From NCBI RefSeq assembly GCF_025602895.1, contig NW_026516231.1, positions 487,426 to 551,425 of the forward strand: a stretch of 64,000 bases of DNA, written 5' to 3'. This DNA comes from Polychytrium aggregatum (Eukaryota; Chytridiomycota; Chytridiomycetes; Polychytriales). Below are positions 10,762 through 22,200 of the stretch, one piece after another (positions within the stretch are counted from its first letter, which is position 1; every line of letters begins with the position of its first letter). Made by a program: the position numbers and the translations under genes. Under the pieces are notes generated by a model. The model ran no database searches and was not told the origin of the DNA. It saw only the letters and a list, made by a program, of their open reading frames with translations.

Positions 10762-13700
10762 CGGGATTTGGTTCGGAATGCTGGGCGGATCCCGAAGCGC
10801 TGGAAAGAAACCATGCAGAGGCGAATGATTGTGAGGCAGGAAAATCCACGTGAGCGTCACAGGGTGCAGAGGCGTGATCGGCTGCTGCGCATCGGCCCAT
10901 GAAAACGAGGTCGAGGCTTCATGGCGTTCTGGCTCGAGCCAGCATCCTTGGCTGAGGCGATGTGATGCAGATGAGCGACGAGGGCGGTGCGCCGAGACGG
11001 GCTTCCATGCAGGTCGGTTCTCGATGCAGCTCTTGACTGAGGGTGCACTCGTGGGGATGGATGTTGTCAGCTGGATGGGATGGGTGCTGTCGATAGGTTG
11101 TGCTGCATTCCCTCTGTCGCTGGGTCGCTGGGTCGCTGGGTCGGTCGTCCGCCAGAGCTTTCTGTTATGTCCATCGAACTCGGCCCAGCCCAGCTCGGCT
11201 ATTCGGCTCGGCTCGCGTATCCCTGTCGGTCGAAATGGGATCCAGCACCGGTGGGACGGGCGCCCAGAGCGGGCAATGCGGGAAGCATGCGCAGGCCGCG
11301 GAGCACGGCCAACAAAGGGGAGAGAGAGTAAGATACCCAGGACAGGAGCACGAAAGGCGACAAAGATGCAGAGGAAAAGAATGAAAAAAAGGAGAGGGGC
11401 CATGCGTGGCACAGACGAAGAATGGGGGGGGCAATCGGCTGTCCATGGACTGGACTGGGCTGAGCTGGAAACGCGATGCCGGCAGCAGCACCGACAGCAG
11501 AAGGCAGCAGATTCGTGGTGGCCACGCAAACTCTCTCGAGAGCGCACAAGGGAGGCACGAAAATTTGCCGTGGCAGTGGCGTGTTTCGCAGCGACGATGC
11601 ACAGCCAACCAGACACAAGAAAACGAAAGGGGACGGCAGGCACACGACGATGGCAACGACGATGGCAACGACGATGGCAACGACGATGGCAACGGCGATG
11701 GCAACGACGATGGCAACGACGACAGCAACGACCACGACGACAGCGGGCATCGCGTCATGTCGGGGAGGAGGCGAGCGGATCCAGCGCCGATGTCGAGGCC
11801 GTCGTCTCGCAGGCTAGAATGCTCGACACGGAGCTCGCAAGGACAAAGACGCAGGAGAGCCGCCCTGCTTCGGTCCGCGGCTGCGTTTGTGTGCTGGCAG
11901 GACCACCCCCCTTTCGCGACAAGCACTCGCACCCAAGGACCGAGAGCCAGGCAGCCGGCGCGCGTCGGACATGGTCGCACAGTCTTAGCGCGTGCGACCG
12001 CGGTGGCGCAACGGGCCGGAGCAAGGAGGCCGCCCAATCAGCGCACGGACACGTTTCGGCCAAGAAATGACAGCCACTCGCTGCTTTTTGGGGATGGGAG
12101 GGGATGGGATCTTATGGGAGGGGAGGCTCGACACCGAGATTGCCACCGAGATTGCCACCGGCTTTTGGCATTTGCGCTGCCATCTGCATTGACACCAGCA
12201 CCGTCATCCTGATCGATGCCATCAGCAGCGGTGTCGGCTGCAATGTCAGGAAAGGACACCGGCCGGACAACGCGTCGATGGCAAGTGCGCGTCGCTCCTG
12301 TGTGCTCGGCATCTCCACCCCCTTCTTGGCTGCCCCTCTCCCAAACTGGTCCTGCCCTGCTCTGCTCTGTCTTGTCCGTCAGGCTGATTCACCCGTGTCG
12401 AGGACGGCGCCGCCGGACATGTCTATCCCTCGCGCCTCCCATGTCATCCGGGCGACAGCAGAGACTGGCTCGGTAATTCCTCGATCCGTCCACATTCGAC
12501 CGATAGATGCATGAATGTGTGTTTGTGGGAGGCGGATGAGAAACAGAGGAGAAACAGAGGAAACAGCAGAACAGAACAGGTCGGTCCGTGGCGATATCTG
12601 GAACGATCTGCGAAAGGATATTTCCGAACCACAAGTGCACAAAGTGGCTATCCAGTCGATTTGGAGTAGAGCAAAAGAAACGAGCAACAGAGCAACAGAG
12701 CAAGACGACAGAGAAACGATTGTCAAAGCCGAGGGCGACTTACTCACGGCGGCAAAGCCATATCATCGGCCCGGCCCAGCTGCAATAGACTGTCCGCATG
12801 CAGTATTCGAGTCCTTTCAGCGGCGATGGGGCAAGGCATGCAGTGCTCAGATTGAATATATGTATATATATAAGACAATCGAACGAGAGGACAAAAGAAA
12901 TAGGAAAGTCGAGAAACAAGACGGAGAGCGGGAAAACGGGGAGGGCGAGGATGCCGAGAGGAGTGGTGGTTGAATCCAATTTTGAGGGGGGGAAGGGTGG
13001 GTGATGGGAATATAATAGAGATTAGAGAGTATTATCTAAGATTAGATGTCGGGCTTGCCCGCGCCAAATACAAGATGGAAAGGGGAGGAAGGAATGTGGC
13101 GACTACCGGTGTTGCTGCTGGAGTGGTAGTAGTGTCGGTGACTGGAGAAGAGGAAAAGGTGCCAATGCAGGAGGAGTAAATTGAGAAAAAAGATGGACGA
13201 TGCGCCTTGAGGGGGGGAGGGGAGGAGAAGGAGGAGGAGATGGAGCACCGGGTCGACTTCTCCCCCTGATTACGGAACCAAAAGACTGCTTGACTGCAAT
13301 TGATATACTGAAAGACCGAGAACGAACGGCGTGTGGTGAATGGAGCGGCGGTGGCTGCGCGTCGACCGAGTCGGGTTTGAGCTAGATCATCGGAGAGTCG
13401 TGAGCAAGCCATCGAGGGCTTGCAGGTCGACAGCATCGACGGCATTGACAATATCGTCAGCGTCGGTACCGACGGTGAGATCGAGCTGGATGGCACTGGC
13501 GGACACACAGTCCATCTTGAAGAAGAAGAAAAGAAAAGCAACCAAAGAATGATGGATAAACGAGCAGAGGGTGTGTCGAGTGGACAGCATCCGCTATCCG
13601 TGACATTCGCAGTCCAGGGGCCAGCACAAAGCGAGTCCGGAGTCCAAAAGGCAGAGAAAGGAAGAAAAAACAAGTGAGAGGGGGGGGGGCGACACGGTCG

Positions 13701-13852
13701 TTACTTGAACAAAAGTCTGACACAGCCGCGTTCGATTGCACAGCATGACCAGGGAGGTGGTTGGATCGGTCGGCAAGTCCGCCAGTGAGTCAGTCAGCAG
13801 ATCGGTAATTGGTCAGAAGGAGGGAGAGAGCCGGCGCATGCGCGACCGCTTC
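10762..13852. other. 3-kb region without a supportable gene
   Basis: This region lies between the 5' side of the Sel1-repeat gene (-) and the 3' end of the zinc-finger gene (-). It contains a 12-bp tandem array (11645-11740), a few degenerate repeats (three copies of ATTGCCACCGAG near 12140) and long GC-rich open frames on both strands that look like composition artefacts. One minus-strand stretch at 13387-13515 reads plausibly as protein (MDCVSASAIQLDLTVG and onward, 42 residues), but nothing joins to it convincingly. Confidence 0.5.
11645..11740. repeat. 12-bp tandem repeat (ACGATGGCAACG)
   Basis: Six to seven near-perfect copies of ACGATGGCAACG are followed by decayed copies ending ACGACAGCAACG. 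The array lies about 0.9 kb upstream of the Sel1-repeat gene start. Confidence 0.9.
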
Positions 13853-15520
13853 TCAGTCCTTGAGACAGCGCCGTGTCTTGGTGTGCCGATACAGGGCATC
13901 GCTTCTCGTAAAGCCCGTCCCGCAGTGGCTGCATTTGAACCCAGCCGAGTTGGGGTCGTGGATGAGCGAATGCCGCTTCAGGTCCTGTTTTCGGATAAAG
14001 GTCTTTGGGCATGCAACGCACTTGAAAGGTCGGGCGGGGGTACTTTCGCCAGGGGGCTGGCTGTCGGAGGCCTCTGTCTTGAGCAGCGGCTGCTGAGTCG
14101 CTGGGTCGCAATAGACAATGGCATCGGGATGCGTCTGGCCGTGGTTGCGGATGCTGCGGGGAGGCTGGGAATGCGCCGAGCGTTTGTGGGCCAGGGACGG
14201 CGGCACCGGAGACGAAGGCGAGAACGGAGGGACAATGGGCATGGAGGACATAGACGAAGCCCCTGACAGATGGAAGGACACTGGCGGAGGCGGAGGGAGG
14301 CTTGGGTCCTTGAGGAGGCTGGCATTCATGCCCATCGGAGACGATGGGTTGGAGTTTGGAGGTGAGGTGCGGTGGATAGCCGACGAGTCGAAATGCGATG
14401 AGGACGAGGACACGGAGGGCGGCAGATAGTGCTGGTACTGCTGCGGGTGGGAGTAGTGCGACGAGCCGTAGTGCGAAGAGCTGCCGTCGGAGAAGGAGTA
14501 GGGCGAGACCGGAACCGAGCCCGAGTAATGGCGGAAGGACGAGGCGACGGTCGAGGGCGTGGGCAAAGGCGATGACGAATACACCAAGTTGGAGACGAGA
14601 TGGGAATGGGGTGGCGGGACCGACTCCATCTGGAAGGAAAGCGACGAGTACGGCAGGGTGGTGGCCGGAGCAGAGGGGTACGACGACGTATGCATCTGGG
14701 CAGGGGCGTGCATCGACGACGACGGTTGCGGAGGGGCCAGATCTGGCCGAGAAGACTGCTGCGGCGGATAGCCGTCGTTCGAGTCAAAATAGGACGTGGG
14801 CGGATAAGACATGGCGTTGTACATTGGCGGATGCGCAGCGGGGCGGTTGGGATTCAAGTTGGAGGACGAGGAGAGCCGGGGGATCGTGTCGAGCAGGGAC
14901 GGATAGAAACCGCGGGACAGCGACGATGTCGATGATGACGATAGCGGGGGAGGTGGCGACTGGGACTGGATCGAGACGGGAGGCGACAGGGGCTGGGATG
15001 CCATTCTGAAGGCCGGGAGCACGCCAAGGGCCACCGAGAGAGATGCGGGAATGGCCAAGATGGAGGACGGGTTAGTACAAGTGCTGCCGGAGATCAGAGG
15101 GAGGGAGAGAGGGAGATGGCTCGGGGTGATGGAGGCGGAGTTGGGACAGGAGTTGATGGTGGAGTTGGAGCTGAAGTTGATGGAGGAGTGGGGGGTGGTG
15201 ATCGTGTTGGTATGGGGGCGGAAGAGGGCAGCATCGATGGACATGGATATGGAGGGCGATTGGGCCGAGGAGCGGGACTGATGCCGGGTCGGGCTCGGAA
15301 GGGGGCTCATCATGGGGGATGGGGAGATGATGTCGGAAGTTACAAGTGCAGATGGCAGCGGAGTGTGGGAGACACGGAATGTCGTGTTGACGGGAGACAG
15401 ATGATGACAAGAAGCGGGTGCGATGGAATGCGATCCGATATCAAGTGACCCGGTGGGAAGGAAGTAGTGGAGGGAACGGAGGAGGGAAGCCAATGTCGGA
15501 GGCAGCGAGTGGGCACACAA
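13853..15520 (-). CDS. C2H2 zinc-finger transcription factor
   Basis: Open frame of up to 555 residues from the ATG at 15520. Downstream in-frame Met codons are also possible starts because the first 100 residues are low-complexity. Most of the protein is Ser/Pro-rich (for example SPPPPLSSSSTSSLSRGFY), typical of a fungal activation region. Two zinc fingers end the protein: FKCVACPKTFIRKQDLKRH with SLIH, a standard C2H2 finger, and FKCSHCGTGFTRSDALYRH with TKTRRC, where Cys replaces the last His. The linker HDPNSAG is longer than the canonical TGEKP. C-terminal paired fingers behind a disordered activator are common in fungal regulators of stress or nutrient genes. The target genes cannot be inferred. 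Confidence 0.8.
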   Translation of the reverse strand: MCAHSLPPTLASLLRSLHYFLPTGSLDIGSHSIAPASCHHLSPVNTTFRVSHTPLPSALVTSDIISPSPMMSPLPSPTRHQSRSSAQSPSISMSIDAALFRPHTNTITTPHSSINFSSNSTINSCPNSASITPSHLPLSLPLISGSTCTNPSSILAIPASLSVALGVLPAFRMASQPLSPPVSIQSQSPPPPLSSSSTSSLSRGFYPSLLDTIPRLSSSSNLNPNRPAAHPPMYNAMSYPPTSYFDSNDGYPPQQSSRPDLAPPQPSSSMHAPAQMHTSSYPSAPATTLPYSSLSFQMESVPPPHSHLVSNLVYSSSPLPTPSTVASSFRHYSGSVPVSPYSFSDGSSSHYGSSHYSHPQQYQHYLPPSVSSSSSHFDSSAIHRTSPPNSNPSSPMGMNASLLKDPSLPPPPPVSFHLSGASSMSSMPIVPPFSPSSPVPPSLAHKRSAHSQPPRSIRNHGQTHPDAIVYCDPATQQPLLKTEASDSQPPGESTPARPFKCVACPKTFIRKQDLKRHSLIHDPNSAGFKCSHCGTGFTRSDALYRHTKTRRCLKD

Positions 15521-18233
15521 CCACGGACGATATCGCCGATGCAGCCACAGGCGATGTCACAGGCGATGTCACAGGTGCGATTGCAGCCGCGCAGATCGGA
15601 GCGGCAACTTACAGCGATGGGAAGAGATGGGAAGCGCCGCCTTTGAGGACCTGGAGATGAGCGGGGCCGGCCGAGGCGATGGAGGACGCAGATGAAATAG
15701 ACGGTGGGGTGACGGGGGTGTGGGGTGGGTGGGTGAGCAGGCGAGACGACGGACCAGAGGAATGAAAGGGGGGGGAGCGAGACGGGATCGGCGGAACAGC
15801 GCCCGATTATATGAGATGGCGGGGGAGGGAGAAAGGAAGGAGGCGGGCGATGTGACGTGCCAGAGCGCGGATGTGTGCAATGCGGGCGCACAGCAGACAG
15901 GCGGCTGTCCAACAGAGCAATGGGGCGAGCGAGGTGCGACGAGGGATGGGCCGAGGAGGGAGAAGGACGGGAGCGAGAGGAGGCGAGAGGGAGAGGTGGA
16001 TGGGGAGCGAGAAGGCAAGGCCGGGTCGAGTCAAGGCGTGTCAAGCCAGAGAGCCAAGCCGATTCCGCGACAGTGCAAGGCCAGTGCGAGTGAAAGTGCG
16101 GGTGAAAGTGCGAGTGAAAGCGCAATCCAAATGCAAGGCCAGCGAAAGGCCAGTGCAAGGCCAGTGCAAGTGAAGGTGCAAGTGCAATCCAGCGCCGATT
16201 CGGTGCAATCCGCAAGGCCAGCCCCAGCGCACATGCGAGCGAGAGGCCAGGCGAATGCGCTGGGTCCCCTGTGCGTGTGTGCGTCCGCCAGGGCCGCCTT
16301 TGCCAGCCAACGGGAGACCGAGCGCACACCTGTGCCCAAGGGCGAGTGCCGGGCGCACAGCGCAAAGAAAGGCCCAGCGCTCACACGCCGGGCTGGGCTC
16401 ACAAGGAGGTCGCGCGCACGGGGGCCCTCTGCATCTGCCCGCGGGACATGGAGCAGAGGGAAAAAAGTGTGCTTCTTGTTCCCTCGGCCGGCCCAAAGAA
16501 AAAAAAAGCTGTGTTGCATCGGGCCTTGCCAGCACGAAGCGAGCAGACCAAGGGGGGGGGAGACTTGCTGACAGAGCTCGCGGATTGTGCATGAGTTGTC
16601 AATGGATTGTGCATGAGCTGTCAATGGATTGTCGCACGCTGTCGATGCAATGCCGATGCATTTTAGATGCAGTGCTCACACCGTTCACACATTGCCCGCA
16701 CATTGCTCGCACACCGTTTACACATTGTCCAAGCGCTGTCCAACGCTGTCCAAACGCTGTCCAGGCGGCAGACACGGCCCCGTTGTGGTGCGATCCGGCG
16801 GACACATGTACAGCCCAGCAGACCAGAGTGTGTGTGTGTACGGACATGTGCGTGTTTTTGGTGAGCGCGCCGGATGCGGGGTGTGACAGGGTGTCACAGA
16901 GTGCGTTGTCGCGGGCGCGCCATCGAGCTCGCGCCATTCGACTGGCGCTGATGGTCCAACAATCCCACAGCAAGACCAACACAACCCAACAGCAAGACTA
17001 ACACAATCCGATGGCAAGACTACCACAATCCAACTGCACAAGTCCAGCATCGGCTTCGAGCAATTCATCTCTCCAACATCCGACCGAGTCGCCGCTGGCA
17101 GAGCGCCCTTGATGTCGGCAGACACAAGCCCACAAGGAAAACGCAAGTCTGCGCGTCGGCCGTGGGGACATTTGGAGCCAACCCAGGCTGGCAAGCCGGC
17201 CGAGCATGTCCCCACGACGGGGCTCCTTCAAGCGCTCCAAGCGCCGGTTTGTGCGATCCGTTTGCCGACAGAAAGCAGGTCTCTCGTCGCAGATGGGTCG
17301 CACTTTATTAATGCATCGAGCGCATGCACACCTGCCTTGGCTCGCTGGCTCTGCCTCGGTCTCCCTGGTCTCCCTGGTCTCCCTGGCTCTCCCTGGCTCT
17401 CCTCCCCCACCACCGCCATCACAATCAGCATCCAGCATCGCGCAATCCCTGGCGGCAGCAAGGCCAGCCAAGCCCTTCGTCCCATTCCCCATGGCCGCTC
17501 GCCCCTTGGTTGCTCGCCCCTTGCCTCTCCTTCTGCCTGAATCGCCCTCCCGGCTGAACGGGTGAATCCTCTTGTGCTCGGTGCCTGTCGCTTGCTCCTG
17601 TCTGCATTGGCCTCGTGCCCCTCGCCGGCAAGGCTCCCTGGATGATCCGGCCGATCCTTGCCCGACTCACCAACTCCCCATGCATCCATGGCATCCATGG
17701 CATCTATGGCATGCTCCTCTCGTCCTGTCTCGTCCTGTCTCGTCCTGCTCTTTCGGCTGCTCGTCAGCGCCTGCCGCAGTCGTCCTGGTCCCTGTCGTTT
17801 CAGGATCATTCGCAGGCGCCCTCGCCACCACCGGCTTGTGCTGGGCGCAAGGGGAATCGCCCCCGGATTGCACCAGCCCAAATGCATCGTGCTCGCCTCC
17901 TGCGCCGCCGTCTCCCAAGGCTCGCCACCAATCTCAACCGGCTGCCCTGTGTTTCATTTTGGAAACGCTGTATTCTGCTTCTGGCTGCTGATTTCCTGTT
18001 GTTGAGTTCCTGCTGTTGGCTCCTCCCTGTCGGCTGCTGGGGCCCATCATCGCTCCTCCCGATATGCCATTCCTGATCCCCACCGTCCTTGTCGTCTGGG
18101 CGCCCATGCACCCTCTCGACCACTCGGCAGGCTCGGCTTCGGGCTTGTCGCTCTTGGTCCATCTCTGCCGCAGGTGGATGTCTCCAGGCTCCAGGCGTCG
18201 GCCACACGTGCCGGACTTGCGCTCGGCCTTCCT
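15521..18233. other. 2.7-kb GC-rich region without a supportable gene
   Basis: This region lies upstream of the zinc-finger gene and downstream of the MOZART2-like gene. It is rich in strand-biased purine runs (15.7-16.05 kb), degenerate tandem repeats (AGTGAAAGTGCG near 16090-16125, AAGGCCAGTGC near 16075-16170, a 22-bp repeat of GATTGTGCATGAGCTGTCAATG near 16585-16630, GGTCTCCCT units near 17365-17400) and G or A homopolymers. Long frames occur on both strands at once, which argues against coding. Confidence 0.5.
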
Positions 18234-18696
18234 CTCAACGGCGGCTGGGATCGGGCTTCTCCCGGTGGATCTGCTTGAGGAGCTGGGTGATCGACGAGGT
18301 CGGGATGCCCATGCGGATCATCTCGAGGATCTGTGCGTATATCCCGCGTTGCCATGCTGGGGGTCAGCCAAGGTCGCTCTGTGCTGTCTCTCTCTGGTTT
18401 CTCAACAACAACCCGGCGTCCGGCTCACCAGGAAGAAGGTCTTGGGCTCAATGTCGATTCCTGCAGAGTGTGCCAAGTCGTAGAGATCCTGCGTGACTGC
18501 GATCAAGGCATATCAGCGCATTCCAGACCCCGGCCGAGTTAGCAGCCGAGCCAACGAGCTGTCGTCCGGCATTCAACGAACAGCACAGCACTCCAGCACT
18601 CCAGCGCCCCAGCGCACCTTGGAGGTTGCGTTGCGTCAGCGAGTCGGCCGTGACCCAGTCGGCCGAAGTCGATGTGATCCAGACCGACGACGACAT
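18234..18696 (-). CDS. MOZART2-like gamma-tubulin complex subunit
   Basis: Small protein of about 89 residues in three exons: 18696-18618, 18496-18429 and about 18366-18234. The first junction is in phase (LQ then VTQDLYDLAHSAG). MOZART2 proteins bind gamma-tubulin complexes and help recruit them to microtubule-organising centres. The family core has the form ELYELAQAAGGGIDP followed by a helix pair. Here it reads DLYDLAHSAGIDIEPKTFF, then GIYAQILEMIRMGIPTSS and ITQLLKQIHREKP to the stop. The second junction (donor GTGAGC, acceptor CCCCCAG) is one base out of phase as I read it, so either a splice site is misplaced or there is a single-base error. The human protein is longer at the C-terminus. 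The call rests on the core motif and spacing. Confidence 0.6.
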
Positions 18697-18702
18697 GCCG
18701 CT

Positions 18703-18757
18703 GTATATCGTTGATGGTGTATATCGTTGATGGTGTATATCGTTGATGGTGTATATC
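18703..18757. repeat. 17-bp tandem repeat
   Basis: Three full copies and a partial copy of GTATATCGTTGATGGTG lie immediately upstream of the MOZART2-like start codon. Confidence 0.9.
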
Positions 18758-19020
18758 CTTCAGCGTCCCTCCTGTATCGGCGGATGCGTGCTCTGTCCGG
18801 GGCCGTTCGTGCTTGGGGTGTTGTGCTGTGTTTGCGCTGTCTGATCGCCGCCAGAGCCTCGCTTGCCGAATCCCTGTTGGCTGGAATCTCGACATCCCGC
18901 CCCGAGGCCCTCTCGCTCGTGCTCTCGTCTTCTCATCGGCCTCGCTGCCCCCCGCCCAGCCCTCGCCCTTCCATCCCATCTATCTCCCGGCTCGCACATA
19001 CCCGACTCCCAGAGCGAACC

Positions 19021-19072
19021 TGCCGCTGCTGCTTCTGCTGCTGCTTCTGCTGCTGCTTCTGCTGCTGCTTCC
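19021..19072. repeat. 12-bp tandem repeat (CTGCTGCTTCTG)
   Basis: Four copies of a CTGCTGCTTCTG unit lie in the spacer between the divergent MOZART2-like and golgin genes, about 140 bases before the golgin start codon. Confidence 0.85.
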
Positions 19073-19209
19073 ATCGTCCCCGGAGTCGTCCCTGGCGAGC
19101 CACTCGGTAGACGCCTTTGCTTCTGCATCAGCTCTTGGCCCCCGTCGCCCCGCCCATTCGTTCTCCCCCCCCCACAAGCTCCCGCATCGCACCGCCGACC
19201 TGATCCGGC

Positions 19210-22200
19210 ATGTCGTCCTGGTTTGATTCGTCGGCGCTGTCGGGTCGCTTGAGCCAAATCGCATCCAAGGCCCAGTCCCTGGCCCAAGATGTCATTGCCC
19301 AGACCCCGGATCGGCTTACTCCTTCGCTCGATAAGCGAGATGTGGCCTACTCCAAGAAGCACGAAGGTCTGTGTGCTCTCATCGTCACCGCTGCTGGTTC
19401 ATGTCGGGTCGTCTTTGGCTCCGCTGCGTCCCTGGCGCCTTGGCCCTTCAGCTTCCTGGCCAGGATATTCGATGGATCTGCTGGACCAGATCGTGGCCGA
19501 CGCGAATCCACTCGCTCTGCATCGGATCAATCGATGTACCCAGCATGAGGAAGCTGCAGTCGGGCCCGGCGACAAAGAAACCCAGCCAGCGAGGGAGAGG
19601 CCATGGGGCCATGCCAATTCCCAGGATAGAACGCATACTCACTCGCACCCCTTTTGCTTGATGCGGCTGTCTGCATTGGCTCCCCCCCCCCTGCAGACTC
19701 GTACAGGATCCCTTCCTCCAACGACGGCTTCGTCTCGAATTTTGAAGGGTCGGAGGATCAGCACCTCCTGGAGCTCGAGGAGACAAACCATCGCTTGAAC
19801 ATGGAGGTCAGTGGCCATTGCATCAGAATCTAGGCTCATCGAGCCGGATTGCTGACGGGACTGCTTCGAGCACAACCCTGCGTCGTCTTCACACAGCCTT
19901 GCTGACTGCGACTGCGACTGCGGCCATGTTCCTTGACCTTTGACCATTGATCATTGACCGTGTGGCTCAATCGTGCCCTGGGCATCATCCCGCCGCTCTC
20001 AACTCCATTTTCGATCGCCGTTCACGATCACCCATCTCGTCAACCGTCTCGTCAACCGTCCTCGGCTCTGTCGGCCCCTCGACAACGCACCAACACCGCT
20101 CTACATCAACAACCACACATGCATGTCCCTGCCCGATCCATGCCTGTCCATCCCGATACAACAGATTCGCCAGCTCCATTCAAACTATCAGAAGCAGCTT
20201 GCCGACAAAGCCCAGCAACTCCAGCTCCTCGAAGAGAGGTTGAGTCAGTCCCAGACCGCCAGTCCGCTCCTCAGCCACATCCGTGCCCCGGGCGAAGAAT
20301 CCGACCGCACCGCAGAGCTGCAGGCCAAGCTCCAAAAGGCCGTCAGCTACATCAAGCGGCTCAACGAAGAAAACTCTTCGCTCAAGACCCTGCAGCGCGC
20401 GCTCGAGACTGAGAAAGAAGCCCTGGTCAAAGAAACCCAGGAGCTTCGGAACAGTCAGCCCGTCTCGGATCTGCATCCCGGCCAGGCCGACCTCCAGATC
20501 AAACAGCTTGAGAAAGACTGTTTACATTTCCGCGAGACGGCCCAGCGACTCGAGGCTGCCCTGACCGAAAAGATCGAGACGGAGCTACAGCTGGAAGAGA
20601 GCGTGCGGATACTCAAGCTACAGCTCGGTGATGCCCAGCAGATTGCTGAGCGACTCCAAACCCTTGAGCGGGAAAGCGAGACCGTCAGGACGGAGGCCGA
20701 GACCAAGGTCAAAGCATCGGAACGCCGTGTCTCGGAGCTGGAGAGCGACCTCAAGAGCTGGCGCGAGAAGCACGACGCCCTTTCGTCATCCCTGATCGAC
20801 CTCGAATCCAACCTGCCCCAGAACCGCGCTGCCGACCTGGAGAGCGATCTCAAAGAGCTCAACGCCGAGTGCGATCGGCTGCGGAAGGAAAAGCAGGCCC
20901 TGCGCGATGATCATGAGGCCCTGAACGAAACCTTCCGTGCCCTTGACCAGTCATCTACCGGTCTCCGTGAACAGCTCGACCAGCTCCAGCAGCAGCATGC
21001 TCATCTGGAGCAGCAACAGCAACAAGAGGCCCAGAAGTCCGATGAACTTGCCCAGAAATCTGAAGCACTCGCCCAGAGAATCGCCGAGCTGGAACAGGAG
21101 AATGGCGACTTGGGTGCGGAGTTGCGGGACTACAAGGACCGTGAAATCCATTTCCTTCACCAGATCGACTCTCTCAAGACCGGCCACGCCCTGTCGAGCA
21201 ACGAAATGCTGCACATGGAAGAAGGCGATGGCCCGTCTCCTCCATCCTCCGAAGACGTTGCACAACTCCAGGCCACGATCGAATCCCTCACGCTCCAGAC
21301 GACCGCAGACAAGGAGCAGGCAAGCCGACAGATTGCTCAGCTCGAAACCCAGATCGCCAAGCTTGAGGAGCAGCTGTCTTTGACCCAGAAGGAGAACGAG
21401 CTGCTCTTCCAGCAGGAAGCCGAGGTTCATGCGCTGCTGGCATCCAAGGACCAGCTCCTCGAGCAGCATCAGCAACACGATCTGGATCGAGAGAATCACC
21501 ACAGGGATCTCGAGCAGATCCAGTCCGGCCAAGTTCAATCGCTGCAATCGCAGCTCGACGCCGTTACTGGAGAACTCGAGGCCCTTCGCTCGACTCTTTC
21601 GACCCGGGAGGCTGCCGTTGCCGAAATCGAGCGCCACTTGCGCACCGAAAAGGAGGCTCTAGCCCAGCACCTCCGCGACCAGGCTGACCAGCATCAAGCC
21701 CAGCTGAACGCCCTCGAATCCGAATATGACAATGCCAAGCGTGCCCAGCTGGAAGCCATCGATACACTCAGAACCCAGCTTGCAGAACAAGGCGCCGCCT
21801 CGGCAAGCATCAAGTCCGCTCTTGAGACCGAGCTCCAAACCCTCGCGGCAAGCCATCTCGACCGCGTGAGCCAGATCGAAGCCGAGCTTGGGCGGTACCG
21901 AGAATCGACCGTGTCGTTGGAGCAAGCACAGCAGTCTGGGACCGAATCGCAGCTTCAGACAATCCAGCAGATCGAAGCCATCCTCTCGAGCGTCCTCACC
22001 GGAGCCCAGCTCGATGCGATCCTCCAGGATACCTCGCTGAGCGCATGGACATTGGCTGCGGCGGACACAACGAGCGCCCATGCCGGCTTGGTCGAGACTC
22101 TTTCTCGCACCGAGAACCAGCTTCGCAAACTCGACGAGACCATCCAGCAGCTCCGAGGCGAATGCGCGCAAAGCAAGGAACGGGCGGATGCGCTTCAGCA

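Noticed and set aside
10762-11643. Upstream 294-codon extension of the Sel1-repeat frame, starting at 11643
   Set aside because: The extension is Arg/Ser/Pro-rich translation of GC-rich DNA that is also open on the other strand; the ATG at 10761 starts the first protein-like sequence.
10850-12212. Long plus-strand frames (up to 406 codons) over the 12-bp array
   Set aside because: They are kept open by tandem repeats and base composition, overlap other long frames on both strands, and show no domain or splice logic.
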